Assembly (NCBI GenBank): GCA_005784505.1
Contig: VCAZ01000044.1
Span: forward strand, 675,001 to 739,000
Length of the DNA: 64,000 nt
DNA from: Bagarius yarrelli
Lineage: Eukaryota > Chordata > Actinopteri > Siluriformes > Sisoridae
Reading direction: 5' to 3'
The notes under the pieces: generated by a model
Databases searched by the model: none
What the model was told of the DNA's origin: nothing
What the model saw: the letters and a program-made list of their open reading frames with translations, nothing else
Shown here: positions 1 to 12,057 of the stretch, one piece after another
Layout: every line of letters begins with the position of its first letter
Numbering within the stretch: position 1 is the stretch's first letter
Translations under genes and position numbers: made by a program

Positions 1-11
1 TATGAGTGCAG

Positions 12-856
12 AGCCTGATGGTTGCCAAAGCTAAAGAGATGGTGGAGCAAGAGGAGATGGATAAAGAGGAGGAAAAACAAAGTTATCTGTCGGAAAAAGC
101 TCCTCCCTTACAGACTGGTAGACTGTCTGTTACGGAGCTTCAAGTATGCTTTTGCACATACTCACATACACACAAGATTATACACCTAGATTATAATTAA
201 AACAACCACATTTTGCAAAACAGTTACTGTTACTTTTAATCGGAATGCGTCATGTTTTTCCTCACCACTGAAAGGAACTGTGTCGAGAGCTTCATACCAA
301 GATAGATGTGGTAGATGAGGAGCGCTACGACATTGAAGCAAAAGTGCTGCATAACACCAGAGAGGTGCATCTCATACTCGTGCATGTTTTATGAGAAAAG
401 GTGCACATACTGTAACAACTGCTTGCTTTAAATCTCATTGCTCTTCTTGTATGCAGATTAAAGATCTGAACATTAAGGTTCTGGATCTAAGAGGAAAGTT
501 TAAGCGGCCCAATCTGAGAAGGGTGAGAGTATCAGCGGATGCCATCCTACGCTCTCTCTTGGGTTCCAAACACAAGGTGTCATTAGACCTGAGAGCAAAC
601 CTTAAATCAGTCAAGAAAGAGGATACCGAGAAGGTAAAAGTGGAAAGTGGAAATCTGAGGATTTTCTTGGCAATTTGCATCAAAGAACTAAAAATGGCAT
701 TTAGTGTGACTGCATGTTGTGTATATATATGTGTGTGTGTGTGTGCTGCAGGAAAAAACAGTAGAGGTTAGTGACTGGAGGAAAAACGTGGAGGCAATGT
801 CAGGAATGGAAGGCCGCAAGAAAATGTTTGATGCTGCCAAGGGACCTGTGCAGTAA
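12..856 (+). CDS. tnni1: Troponin I, slow skeletal type (3' part; four last coding exons)
   Basis: Inhibitory subunit of the sarcomeric troponin complex; it binds actin, troponin C and troponin T and blocks actomyosin until calcium rises. Coding exons are 12-143, 275-364, 457-633 and 752-856, all phase 0 with GT donors and AG acceptors, giving 167 residues and a TAA stop at 854-856. The first visible exon carries AKAKEMVEQE-like helix sequence and ends at LSVTELQ. The second contains VVDEERYDIEAK. The third has the inhibitory peptide GKFKRPNLRRVR and the switch region. The last ends EGRKKMFDAAKGPVQ. The tail VEVSDWRKNVEAMSGMEGRKKMFDAAK-like sequence is characteristic of slow TnI rather than fast or cardiac TnI. 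The N-terminal exons lie left of the window. The residue after KRP is Asn, where human skeletal isoforms have Pro and cardiac has Thr. Candidate poly(A) signals AATAAA are at 1073-1078 and 1189-1194. The exact fish paralogue (tnni1a/b/c/d) is not resolved. Confidence 0.93.
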
Positions 857-1445
857 TCAGGTTGTGAACCTGGCTTGTAATAGATACTATAAGATAATTG
901 TACCATGAGTGAAATGCATATCATAAATATCTAATCCTGACCTATGAAAGCACCAACACACAAAAGCATAACAAAAAAACACTTCAGCACGTCATTAGAA
1001 AACACACTCAAGAATCACATAAAAAATGTAATTAAGCCTTTGTTGCCCCAATACAATATATACATTAATGATAATAAAGATATTTATTCATGTGTTTTGC
1101 TAAAGGTTAAAGTCGCCAACGGATGCAAATTTTCTATAAGTTGATATGTTTATTTAAGGTCTTAATATAAAGTTCTCATTGGCAGTGTAATAAAAAGACT
1201 CATTTCAACTTTTTTTAAATGCTAATTATCTCTGTTCACTCCACCCCTTTGTTCTTTGGGGCGTTTCCACTGCTTTAAAACCTAATTGAAACTAATTAAT
1301 CATTAACATACACCTTTATAAACCATCTAGAAAATGTTAGGAGTAATGAAGTGTTGCTATATTATCTTTACTGATAATGTACACGGTTTCGACTAAGACA
1401 ATCACCTTATTGCATTGTTTATTAAAAACCTGACAATAATTTGTA
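857..1445. other. tnni1 3' UTR and AT-rich flank
   Basis: AT-rich non-coding sequence after the tnni1 stop. It contains two AATAAA poly(A) hexamers at 1073-1078 and 1189-1194, so the transcript probably ends near 1100 or 1210. I see no further gene or clear repeat before the LTR that begins at 1451. Confidence 0.5.
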
Positions 1446-1831
1446 ATTATTGTCACGTCCACACCAGGTTCCACAGCCAACCAGTTCGCCTTCTCGTCTA
1501 AGTATTAATCAGACACGCCTGCACCTCATCAGACCATCACAATCACTCAGTCTATTTATACACAAGCGCTTCACTCGATCACTGTCTGATCTTGTATGTT
1601 TCATGTATTTTCGCAGACTTGCTACATGTTAGCATCCCGCTATTGACCTGTTTGTTTAATACTCAGTTTCTTGCCAAAGGCTTCAGAACCCTGGTTCAGA
1701 TCCTCCTAGCACCATAGTTAACTATTGCCTCTCTCTTTTATCCTGTCTGCCTTTTGCACTCGTAAATAAAGTGACCCTTTTATGTCTGATTGTTATCATT
1801 GGCTCCTGTCTGGTTCCTCCATAACAATTAT
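1446..1831 (+). mobile_element. Solo LTR with 5-bp target-site duplication
   Basis: A 376-bp unit at 1451-1826 begins TGTCACG and ends ATAACA, so it has the TG..CA termini of an LTR. It is flanked by a perfect 5-bp direct repeat, ATTAT, at 1446-1450 and 1827-1831. Inside are a TATA-like CTATTTATAC near 1550-1560 and an AATAAA poly(A) hexamer at 1765-1770, in the order promoter then poly(A) signal expected of an LTR read on the + strand. There is no internal retroelement sequence beside it, so it looks like the product of recombination between two LTRs. The family (for example Ty3/Gypsy) cannot be named from this alone. Confidence 0.7.
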
Positions 1832-4140
1832 TTTAAGAAGGTTGTACATAGAAAAGACGTCATAATAATGTTCTCTGAGAGTGTACACTTCAGCCGCATT
1901 CATCATAAAACTTCAGCATTATTAGAAAAGGCGATTTGCGAAGATTTACTTAACAGGGACGTTTTTTAGGAATCGATTCTTAGCAAAACCTGTTTTATAT
2001 TTGACACTTGTTTAAAAAGCGGTCCGGTGAGAAATAATTCACGCAAACATGAACATATTTTTTTTTTAAATTTACACCAATTTCAATGGTCACCTCTTAA
2101 TTTTAGCCTGGTTCTTGAAACAATCCACAGTCTTTATTAAGACCTCTGAAATCTAGCAAATATATTTAGATTTTAAAGGTCCTAATCTGGTCTACAATTT
2201 TAAAATGATATTTTTTAACGAAAAATGTAATTTAAGGATTATATAAACAGTTTTTAGGAACTTGTCAAAAGCCTAGCTGCTGTACTTTAAATTAATTGAA
2301 TACATTTCGTATTAAATTGAAATATACTAATATACAGAAAACCAGGAAGTGTATTCTTAAATAATAAATTGTCGCAATTAAAAAATACACTATACGGACA
2401 AAAAAATATATTACTACGCTGTTCACTAGATTAGAGAGTATACCTGTGGGGAATTGTTTTAGCACTCTGTGTAGCAGAATACTGGGTTTTTTTAACACCA
2501 AACATAACACACCATGACTTTATAGATTAAATTTAGACTAAACTATGATTTCTGACTCATTATAAATAAAGCATACTGTCAGTTCAGGCAGGCCTCGTGA
2601 ACTAGCTGATTCAGCTGATTGGAAAAAAAGCAACACAACACCTATGAGCTGATCAAACCCTAAGCACTCAATTAGCAAATCTCTGCTGTTTCCTCAGCTT
2701 TACACCTCAGCTCCTCCCCATCTCCTCATTTAATTTTGTTACTTAAACAATGTCACTCAGTTGTCATGGTTGCATGTACTTTTAGGGAGTTGTGCACGAA
2801 ATAATATGTAAGATTAGGTTTCAGTGTTAGACCTTTAGTTTATTAGTAAAACATTTCACTGTACATGTATAATAATACAGTATAATCTGTCTACCACAAA
2901 ATAATATATAAATATTTTTTTAAAAAAAAAACTTTCCTTCAACCACTACACTGGATACACTTATACCATAAACACTCTTTTTTTGATAGTCTTTAATTAC
3001 CCGATCAATAAACTCTTTTACATTTGTACAGTGTTTTTGTCATTTTCATGTCCCTTAGACATGTGATTTACGCTCATGGTAATCATAGTTGAAGTTAATA
3101 TTGCTGATCTCAAAACTCTTTGTATACACTGCAAAAACTAAAATCTAAGAAAGTTTTAAAAAGCATATTTCCAGAAAATGTGTCTTGTTTTTTGCCATTA
3201 AAGATAAATAGTCTTATAATATAAATTGCACATTAGACTATAGATCTAAATTTAATTTAATTTATGCTACTTTTTGAGAATTCTTACGATTTTGCTTACC
3301 CTATTAACAGATTTTTTCGCTTGCTTCTGGTACATTTCAACTAGATTTAAATGCATTTTGCTTGTTTTAAGAATAGCAATTTTTTTGCAGTATAGTCTAA
3401 AAAATGTGCTGGAAAACCCTTCTAACTCTCTAGACAAAATTGAAAAGATTGCAACTTGTTCATACTTTATTTTATAATTGGCCTATTGTTATGTTATGCA
3501 TATAAGTATATTTAAGACCAACATCTTACATTTAGCAGGCATTTAAAACCATGAAAATAATAACATATATAACAGAATACTGTTTTTCTATAAAACAGAC
3601 ATTACTAACAGTAAAAATACTATACTATACTTTAGGCATCATTCTATTCAAGCAATTATCCTTTTGCAGAGGACAACGACAACAGATTATTCTAAACCAC
3701 AAATCATCGTCCGAAGCATTCTACTAAAACAACTCAGGAAATCCTACAGCAATACCAGACAAACTTAGGTTTGTTTAGAAATCCCTGGTATGTAAAGTCA
3801 TTATGGCAAAAGCTTCTTAAATTTCTTACTTTTTTTAAGGTTGGAGGACAAAAGTCAGGTATTATGTATCAGACAAAATTTTGGAATTGTGGTTCTGTCG
3901 TACAGGGTAAAAAAAAATGATAGAAAATATCATCTAAAACTTTAAAAATTAACACACATTAAATAGGACTCTTAAATTTGAAGTTATTTATCTCACTATG
4001 TTTGTTTTGGTATCTATCTACCAATAGTATGTGTGATATATTTTACATTATTTTAGAGGTTCAGATATGTAGAAATAATATAATAGTGGTTCTTATCTAA
4101 ACCGAAAAGAAATAGTTTGCATTTTAACCCAAATTCTAGA
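1832..4140. other. AT-rich intergenic sequence, no gene seen
   Basis: About 2.3 kb of very AT-rich DNA with homopolymer runs and many short shadow reading frames, none with recognisable protein sequence. No RNA gene, tandem array or transposon end was identified. Confidence 0.5.
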
Positions 4141-4148
4141 CCAGACAG

Positions 4149-4265
4149 CGTACTGGTGCAGCAGGTTCGGTTACTGCTTTACAGCTTCAGGGTCCCCGGT
4201 CTGAGCTCAGGTTACTGTCTGATTCTTTCCTAACTTTCAACAACGTTCTGTTTGGTGGGTTTGTT
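4149..4265 (+). mobile_element. Degenerate SINE-like fragment
   Basis: The stretch reads like a decayed fish SINE head: a GGTGCAGCAGGT..CGGTTACTGCTTTACAGCTTCAGGGTCCCCGG-type tRNA-like segment, followed by CTGTCTG...TTCTGTTTGGTGGGTTTG, which resembles the body common to many teleost SINEs. Divergence is high and no target-site duplication was found. Confidence 0.35.
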
Positions 4266-4689
4266 ACTCTAACCTGCCTAAAAGTCTGGGTGCAGTGCAA
4301 TAAAAGATCCCCACACTAAATATAAAGCAGTCATTAAAAAGGAATAATTAAACTATAACCCTGTTCACACACTTATTCAACGATGTATTTTCTTATGCTT
4401 TATTCCACTAAGCCTGCACAGGCCTAAACCTGCTGTTCATAAATTTAACAGATTAGACTCATGGTGAGCTCTGGTGCTGTTTCTTCAGTGTGATGCTAGG
4501 TGGCACTGTGGACAAACACAGCCACAGTCAAGAATCTGACGACATGCAGAGGACACACCTTTGTCATTAGTCAACAAACAAGATGATTGAAAGGTGTTGC
4601 AGGTGACCCAGTGTTTAAAACTTTTCTAGCTAGAAATAGTGATGAATCAGCAGATGGGAAATATAAAACCCTTAGCTATCAGGAGTTTT

Positions 4690-4776
4690 ATGTAGTTATT
4701 TATTATTATTATTATCATTTGTATTATTAATGCTATTGTTATTATTGCTATTATTATTATTGTTGTTGTTGCTGTT
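4690..4776. repeat. Imperfect (TTA)n / (TTG)n microsatellite
   Basis: Trinucleotide-rich run of TTATTATTA with interruptions, turning into TTGTTGTTG at its right end. Confidence 0.8.
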
Positions 4777-5026
4777 GTAACATTTTTTATTCTGGTGCTG
4801 TTGTTTGTGGTTGTGGTGTTTTTAGATCGTAAAACTATTACAAAAACAGTAATTTATTACTAAAGTCTATTCTTAAGAAAGTGTAGTTGTTGTTTCATTG
4901 AGCTACTCTTACTATTTAATATCATCTGATCCACATATTTGATTTGAGCCAGGCTTCACGCCGGGTGCCTCTGCTGACTTAAATATAATTTATGACCGCT
5001 GTGAAAATTGCAGAAATAGTTGAGAA

Positions 5027-5070
5027 TGTAAGGGTGGATCGCCTACGGTGGTTCAAGCTGTGGGATTGCC
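5027..5070 (-). mobile_element. LTR-terminus-like repeat, copy A
   Basis: A 44-bp block beginning TGTAAGGGTGGATCGCC and ending GGATTGCC. It is repeated at 8093-8136 with 43 of 44 bases identical. The second copy abuts a tRNA-Phe-type primer binding site, so both blocks are best read as the terminal part of an LTR in minus-strand orientation (on the minus strand the end reads ..CTTACA). The sequences differ beyond 44 bp, so one or both LTRs are truncated or rearranged. Confidence 0.5.
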
Positions 5071-7600
5071 GAAAGACTAAAGAAACGTTATCAGCACAAT
5101 GGCATAAAACTGTACATTTCTTGTCTATTACCACCCACTGCCACTTATACCAACGACGGAAATAAGCGCAGTTATAATAGCTAAATATGTGGGAGAGCGT
5201 TGCTATTAAGTGATTATATTGTATTGCTTTAGTTAGCACATCAATGTTAAGGTTGAGAAAAGACTAGTTAATACACAATTTATAACTCAAATGGTTTAAT
5301 GACAATGGTTTACTTTGGTTACACTTGAATCTGTTACAAAATAGACAAAAAATAATAAAACAGATAATTAATTGTACCCTTTTATGTATGTAAAATGTTA
5401 CCTGAGGAGAAGAGAGAGGGAGAACAACATGGATCCTGTAATTTTTAAAGAGCATATGGCACAATGCACAGAAGAAGTATACATGGCATCTGTCACTAGT
5501 CAGAGGTTTGATGTGGTCAGGTTGAATTTGTCTCTGGCAAAAAGCCCTTAAATTAATGGACTTCAAAAATGGTCAAGCTAAGAACAAAAGATGATCCAAA
5601 ATCTCTTACACCAACTCTTGTTGATCTGGCTCAAATTGCTTCCACATTAATATTTTTGTTAAGGAGCATGATAAAGTGTAAAGTTCAGAGGTGACTTGTT
5701 CAGAGGTGAAAGCTTGTCATTAGTAACACAACTGTGAAATCACACTGTGGCCACATGGCAATTCTATGCTCCTGTGTATGGTTTAACTGCAGCTATATAG
5801 AAAATAGTAGAGTTTACCTCTAAGGAGACAAACAAATTCAACATAGGCACACATGCAACTTGGAATTGCTATGCAAGCTGTAAGGAAACCACCCACCAGC
5901 CCAACGACGGAATCCAGTGGCGTGGGTGAAGGGATCTCGTGTTCAGACGTTCCGTAGCGCTTCTATAATAATTACTTAAATAATTAAAATTTAGTTTAAA
6001 GTTTACTTAGCTTTGTAAACTATTTAATCTGACTCCAATTTATATGTTACAATTTTGCTATATAGTTTTGCAACTTTAATTGACTGTTGATCATCATTTT
6101 AGATTTTGATCATTAATTAATTATCATACTCTTAGTTATTCATTCATTAAGGGACCCAATGTCGCACAGAGCCTCACTCCGGCCAATTAAGTGGGTCTCA
6201 CGGTCACAAAACTGCCAGTATAAACTTAGTCAGAGGTTGTAGTGTTTGCTAATATTAAGTTGTCTGGCCGCTCCATGCTTGCTCAGAACAAAATAATAGT
6301 TTCCTTAGCCACGTGCATACAACTTGCTAAGCCCGGTGATAGACATTAATCTGGGAGAATGTGCCCCATGCTCCATTCACTATTAAACTCCAGTTTGTCT
6401 TATCCTGACATACGATTTGTGGTAACAAATCTACTGGAAATAAATTATTCTGAAGAATTGTAAATGAATCAATAACAATTTATTATGCCAGGCAGGTAAA
6501 ACATTAATTACACAGGACCAACAGTATAAAATAAAAGTAATTGAATCTGTATCATACCTAGCAATCAAACACACAGCAGTGTGGAAAGCTCTGGTTACAG
6601 AATGTTTCCCTGAGTGTTTTGTTAATATACCTTGAAGATCTAACTAAGGGGAAAAGAGTCATAAATTTCTCTGATTGGTAAAGTACACGGATTAGTTTCT
6701 TGTGACCTATAAATTCACCAGATGAGGTTGTAAATGAATCTCTAATCCAGGTTTCCTGAGGAGGACACACTTTACAGGAGTGCAAAATATCTTTAAAGTA
6801 CCTTAACTGTTGTACTTTCAGACCTAAAAGGACAAGAATCAGACCCTTTTACTGCTCGCACCATAACCTTTAAAGTGATATCAAACATTAATATGAATCA
6901 TCAAGCATATCACAGCATATAGTAAACATGATTATACATTTGTTTGTAAAAGACAACATCTTGGCCCCTGGAAAGAGGCTTTAACCCCTTTATCTGAGAA
7001 CGTTGAAACAGATCCTGGTTTTATTGCTTTATTGCAGTATCATTCCCGCAGTGTGTTCTTTGCGCACAATGTGTTTAGCACAATTACAAATATTAAAATA
7101 GAAGCAGGATTATTGAAATTTGGATGTTTCCACATTAAACTTATGCTGCTAACCCACTGGCAAGTGAAGTCAATAGCTGACTGCCTTGCATAAACAATTC
7201 AGTTAATGCATTAAGAGTTTTAAGTGAGGATGACTTTTTACATGTAATCCAAAGATCTTTGCCCTTAAAAAGTGATTTCCCTTGTTTCAGAAAATAAGGT
7301 GGAGGTCTACCCCTACCCAGTGACCAGCATTTTTCCTCTGTATGGCCTATTTTGTGACAGGAACAACAAAATATGCTATCTTTGCCACAGGGTTGTTTGC
7401 TGTGTTCTCCTGGAGTTTATGACTAGACTACGCCTCTCTAATGCTTCTTTAACACCATGTATTTTGCTACAAAGCTCAGTGCTATTGTGGTGCTGCATAA
7501 CCTTAAGTACTGAAATCGGCACACTTTCTTGGACAGTGGCACATGCTTTCTCTGAAGAACTCTTTTCAGATTCGTTAAAATAAGTCACCTTTTCTAAGAA
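5071..7600. other. Possible internal region of a decayed LTR retroelement; no coding capacity seen
   Basis: This interval lies between the two LTR-terminus-like blocks. It has no long reading frame, and I could not recognise gag, pol or env motifs in any frame. A CCACCCAC...CAACGACGGAA pattern occurs twice, near 5130-5160 and 5890-5910. If the flanking blocks are true LTRs, this would be a non-autonomous or heavily decayed internal region. It may equally be ordinary intergenic DNA. Confidence 0.3.
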
Positions 7601-7611
7601 GTGAACATGCT

Positions 7612-7885
7612 TTTTAGGCTCAAATGGTTAAGGTGCTGAGTTGTTGTTAATCTGAAGACCAGAAACACCTGGGTTCAAGCCCCACCTCCGGCAAGTCAAC
7701 CACCGTTGGGGGTCCTTGAGCAAGACCCTTAACCCCTCCTGCTCCAGGGGCGCTGCATCATAGCTGACCCTGCGCTCTGACCCCAACTTACTAAGATGGG
7801 AATATGCGAAAAATGCATTTCATTGGCTCTGTACATGTACATGTACCTTGCACAATGACAATGAATTGAATATACTTACTTATAC
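7612..7885 (+). mobile_element. tRNA-derived SINE (family 2)
   Basis: The head has an A-box-like GGCTCAAATGGTTAAGGTGC and a B-box-like GGGTTCAAGCCCC, so it is tRNA-derived. The body follows with CCTTGAGCAAGACCCTTAACCCCTCCTGCTCCAGGGGCGCTG and then CTGACCCTGCGCTCTGACCCC. The tail resembles the 3' end of a fish LINE-mobilised SINE. Related copies on the opposite strand lie at 34040-34240 and 63113-63258. Confidence 0.7.
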
Positions 7886-8070
7886 TTATAGCTAATATTA
7901 AAGCTACTTACAACCTTCTAGTTTATATATCATGCAAAGTAGAGAATGAAAACCTACTTACCCACTCTGCGGTCAGAAGGTCAGCTTTAATTTATTCACA
8001 GGTTCAACTGTGCAAAATATCCTCACTCTGATGACCGACTAAAAAAAATCTCAGAAAACTCACTGCTAGG

Positions 8071-8090
8071 GATCCCGGGTTTCGGCACCA
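8071..8090 (-). other. Primer-binding-site-like match to tRNA-Phe 3' end
   Basis: Positions 8071-8090 on the + strand are identical to the last 20 nt of mature eukaryotic tRNA-Phe(GAA), including the post-transcriptional CCA (..GGGTTTCGGCACCA). The rest of the tRNA is absent. On the minus strand this reads TGGTGCCGAAACCCGGGA, which has the form of a retroelement primer binding site. It sits 2 nt inside the LTR-like terminus at 8093. The presence of CCA, which nuclear tRNA genes lack, argues against a broken tRNA gene. Confidence 0.65.
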
Positions 8091-8092
8091 AC

Positions 8093-8136
8093 TGTAAGGG
8101 TGGATCGCCTACGGTGGTTCAAGCTGTAGGATTGCC
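8093..8136 (-). mobile_element. LTR-terminus-like repeat, copy B (beside PBS)
   Basis: Second copy of the 44-bp block, starting TGTAAGGG. In minus-strand orientation this would be the 3' end of a 5' LTR followed, after 2 nt, by the primer binding site at 8071-8090. The outer boundary of the LTR to the right was not found. Confidence 0.55.
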
Positions 8137-11035
8137 TTTTATTACCCATCGTATATTTGGGATAGGAAAGCAGAGGTCTGATCATTTTTAGCCTTACAAG
8201 AACTATACTAAAACAAAACAAAACAAAGAGAAGAAATATTTCTTCTTGCGCTGAACAATAGCACTAATAATAGTGAAAGAGATAATGGGCTAAAACTGCT
8301 AAAACTATTACTGTACAGATAATTCATTTCCACAAATTTGGGGTGCATTATTATTATTATTAATTCTGTTTTTTATTTTTATTCATCAAAATTTCTAATC
8401 TATATTAAATATATACATGAATATATGAATAATAATAAATTAAAATCAATTTTGAAATTAAAATTAACTTTAGGAAGCATTTATTAAACTACATAAAGCA
8501 AAGTTTTATGATTCCACTGTTAAAAAAAGACATCTGAAATAACTGGTCAATTTAATGACTGGTAAAGTTCAGGATGCATCTTAAAGCAAGAATATCAGCA
8601 AACAGTAACTTTACATATAACCTACAATCACTGCACTTTTCAAAAAGATTCACCAGGAGTTGAGGTGGGGGTCTGTTTTTAGTTGTCTAAACAGCTGGAG
8701 GGAGAAGAAGACACTTTTGACAAATGATCTGACAGCTTTATGACATGACAGAATAAGCTATTTACCATTAACTGCAGTTTCCTTATTCTATAGATGCAGT
8801 TTCCTTATTCATTTTTTAGAATTGATATTATTAGTTTTTTCATTTATGAACAATCTTTTTTAAATTTCAGTTAGCACTAATAACCATAAAAAAACCACAA
8901 ATAAAAGTAAAAAAAGCATTTTTTTAAACATTAACTTGTATTGAAGATTAAAAAGGAGATAAATAAAAACCGTCTATATTTTTTATTTTACTTTATAACT
9001 TATATAGCTTTTTAATTTCTAAAAACATTTTTTTGCACATAAATCCTATTTAACAATTGATCTTTGTGCTACATACTACTATCAATACATGCAAAAAACA
9101 ACTCGTAGGGGAACACAGAAAAAGGCATTAACTGGAATCCTGGTTTAAAAAGCTTCAGGAGAATCAAGAAATTCAGGAACAGAAACAATAGATACAATAT
9201 AATATGACATTAAGAGATAACACACATCTCAGACCTCATGTGAGAAATCAATTGGCAAGGCTTCCTCCCTTGTTTCAATGTGCTTTAACAAACAGGAAAT
9301 TATATTTACAATAGAGAAAGAATGTTTAAAAGGTAGATAACGTCAGAGGATGTCCCTAAGGCCACAGCATGTGTCAAGTAATTCATTCCATTTTTGGTTT
9401 GGTGGTATAGATGGGTTATGGCCCATGATAGTGTTAGCATTGAAAAAAAACATGGATTCTGATTTTTTCAGATCGGTTTTAGACATCATTCGTATGTGGA
9501 AATAAATTGGATATAAATTGGATATGGGATATGTGTATCGGATTTTCACCTGTCAACGCGAGTCGAACGTCATTCAATAAGCGAATGAAGGTATACAGTG
9601 TACATAACTTAGCACAACTGTGTATTTCAATATTTAGCATTTTTGTTTACCTAAAATCGATTTTGTCTGTCATTAAAAAAAATAGCTTTTTTCTCCCTCT
9701 AACGAGAGCATTGTTTTGCTTACCTTCAAATATGATGTAAAAGTAACATACTAAATAATCATTTCCTCTTCGTCCATCATGTCCATGGATTACTGCTACG
9801 TTTTTGCTTCCTTTTCCGTTCAGTACGTCTACGTGTATTTCATCTATTTTTTCTTGTATAGTGTAAATGCAGATATTGGATACGGGTCAGTTTGAGAGAT
9901 GATGTAAGCGGGTCATCAAAAAACTCAAATGTAGTCACAAAATCAGAATTGGGCATCAAGCGCTGCAGTGTAAATACAGCCCCTATTAGCCTAAAAGTTT
10001 CTATTTAAGTCATGTGAGAAAGTTTCCCTTTTTTGGTACAAGATGCAAATAGCAGGGCCATATAGAGGTTTCTTGGGGATTTTCTTTATAATTAACAGGT
10101 CAGTAGTGATCTTTTTCAGACCAGGAAAAAGCAATGATTGTTAACCCAGAACACAATGAAATGGGGTGAGATTTGTAGGTGGATAGTTGTGATGCATTAA
10201 GGAGGTAGCTACTAAAATGTATTTGGGATGTTATTAGGAACCTCACAATGTCCTAGTTTAGGCATTTGGCCTGGCTATTAGATTGTGTGTAAAATTCTGA
10301 AAACAGGCCGACATTTATGTTCATTTCAGAACAAGGCTTGCTATATTTAGGAGATGAACCGAATTCTCTAATTTTTTGGAAATGTCATCATACCTAAACA
10401 CTCTAAAGATAATCTTTTCTGTCTCCATGCTCATGAAAAAAATGGGGGTAAATTAACAAAAGACATTTACACATAGTTTGATACTATGTTGGCGTTTCAT
10501 CTTAAGTTTGGGAGATCAGTGTAGAACAGGTAAGGGCTCAAGGAAACCCTAAAGGTGTTAGTATGGAATTGAAAGCAGAAGAACCTGGCCTTAATAAATG
10601 TGAACACTGGATTTTATACATGGACACTAGTTTTTGGAATGTCCTTCTGAACTTATTAGATTTTCTTTGTGATCTACCCTCTATGTGGTTGGGTTACACA
10701 CACAAGAGCCTAAAGTATAAAGTTACAGTCTGCCTTTGTGATTTTATTTTCAGCAGCATTTTTGTTTGCAACAAATACAGATTTGTTAAGATGTGTGCAA
10801 GACCAAAATTTGTCCTACCCCCATGTTTCATCAAAAGGTCTTAGATATAATATTTACATTAATAGTTTGTTAAAAACGCCAAAATATTTATAATACAATA
10901 TTACACAGTAGTTTCTTTTATTGCATGAGATTATAAGTGAGATGATAAAGGCACTCTCTGACCCATAATAACAGCAGATAAGATCAGATCCCGTAAGTGA
11001 GTTATCAATGGTACATTGTTAGATCGCGTCAAAAT
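8137..11035. other. AT-rich intergenic sequence, no gene seen
   Basis: About 2.9 kb with short (ATT)n runs near 8347-8370 and many A/T homopolymers. Small open frames at 9343-9740 and 10563-10844 show no recognisable domain or codon pattern and no splice partners. Part of it may be the remaining LTR of the element at 8093. Confidence 0.45.
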
Positions 11036-11786
11036 CTAAACTGACAGACCAAGCAAGAAGAGCACTGGTCAGAGAAGAAGCCAAGAGGCCTATGGTCACT
11101 CTGGAAGAGCTGCAGAAATCCACAGATCAGGTGGGAGTCATATAAGTATAAGTCATGAACTTCACAAATCTGGCCTTTATGGAAGAGTGACATAAGAAGT
11201 CTCGTTTGCAGTTTGCCACAAGCCATATAGGGAACACAGCAAAGAAGTGAAAGAAGAATCTCTGGTCAGTTAAGATCAAAGTTGAACTTTTTGGCCTAAA
11301 TGCTAAGCGCTATGTGTGGTGAAAAAGTAACACTGCTTATCACCCTAACCCCCCTCCCTACTGAGAAACATGGTGGTGGCAGCATCATGCTGTGGGAATG
11401 CTTTTCTTCAGCAGGGACAGGGAAGCTGGTCAGCGTTGATGGGAGGATGGATGGCTGAGCTTAAGCTATTTTGCATAGAAGAATCCAAGTCTCTAGATAT
11501 GCAAAGAGACATACCCCAAAAGACTTGCATCTATAATTGTAGCGAAAGGTGGCTCTACGGAGTATTGACGCGGAGGGACTGAATACAAATGCACACCACA
11601 CTTTTCAGATTTTTATTTGCTTAAAATTTTAAAAACCATGTATGATTTTCGTTTCACTTCACAATTATGTGCTACTTTGTGTTGGTCTATTACGTAAAAT
11701 CTTAATAAAAACATTTAGGTTTGTGGTTGTAAGGTGACAAAATGTGAAAATGTTTAAATGTTCATAAATACTTTTTTAAGGCACTG
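11036..11786 (+). mobile_element. Truncated Tc1-like transposon
   Basis: The 3' half of a Tc1/mariner element in + orientation. It contains decayed transposase sequence, including the GGTGGCAGCATCATGCTGTGGG region that encodes the conserved Tc1 GGSIMLWGCF-like motif. It ends with the inverted repeat AAGTATTTATGAACA-type end ..AAGGCACTG followed by TA at 11787-11788. It is the same family as the 49264-50728 element, in the opposite orientation. The left part (5' terminal repeat and DNA-binding domain) is missing. Several frameshifts and stops make it a non-coding relic. Confidence 0.8.
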
Positions 11787-12051
11787 TACTTGTGCATGCA
11801 TGACATTTGTTTTTATGTACTGTATAAATGAACGTTTAAGAGAAACCATTTGATCCAGTAAATGCCAGCAATTTACATGCCTAAATATCTCATTTCTTCC
11901 AGTCATTCGAGTAAGTCAGGACTGGTTTGTTTTTTATTTAGCTTGTAAAGGATATTAAATTAGATTGTAACATAAATTCTTCTTGTTTGTAAGGCTGCTG
12001 GGAGCTGTGTATTATCATCACTGTGCCCAGTGTAAGAGATCAAAGGGGTTT

Positions 12052-12057
12052 GGAATG
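12052..12057 (-). promoter_or_regulatory. MCAT/TEAD-type site upstream of tnnt2
   Basis: The + strand reads TGGAATG at 12051-12057, that is CATTCCA on the minus strand, the TEAD (TEF-1) core. MCAT elements bound by TEAD factors are a classical feature of cardiac troponin T promoters. A single 7-mer can occur by chance. Confidence 0.35.

Noticed and set aside
391..771. 126-aa open frame at the left edge
   Set aside because: It is the real tnni1 exon 457-633 with intron read-through on both sides, not a separate gene.
8071..8090. Fragment of a tRNA-Phe gene
   Set aside because: Only the last 20 nt are present, no D or anticodon arm is found, and the encoded CCA is not expected in a nuclear tRNA gene. 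A primer binding site fits better.
11370..11582. Open frame starting MVVAASCCGNAF
   Set aside because: It is an out-of-frame reading of the decayed Tc1 transposase motif in the 11036-11786 element.
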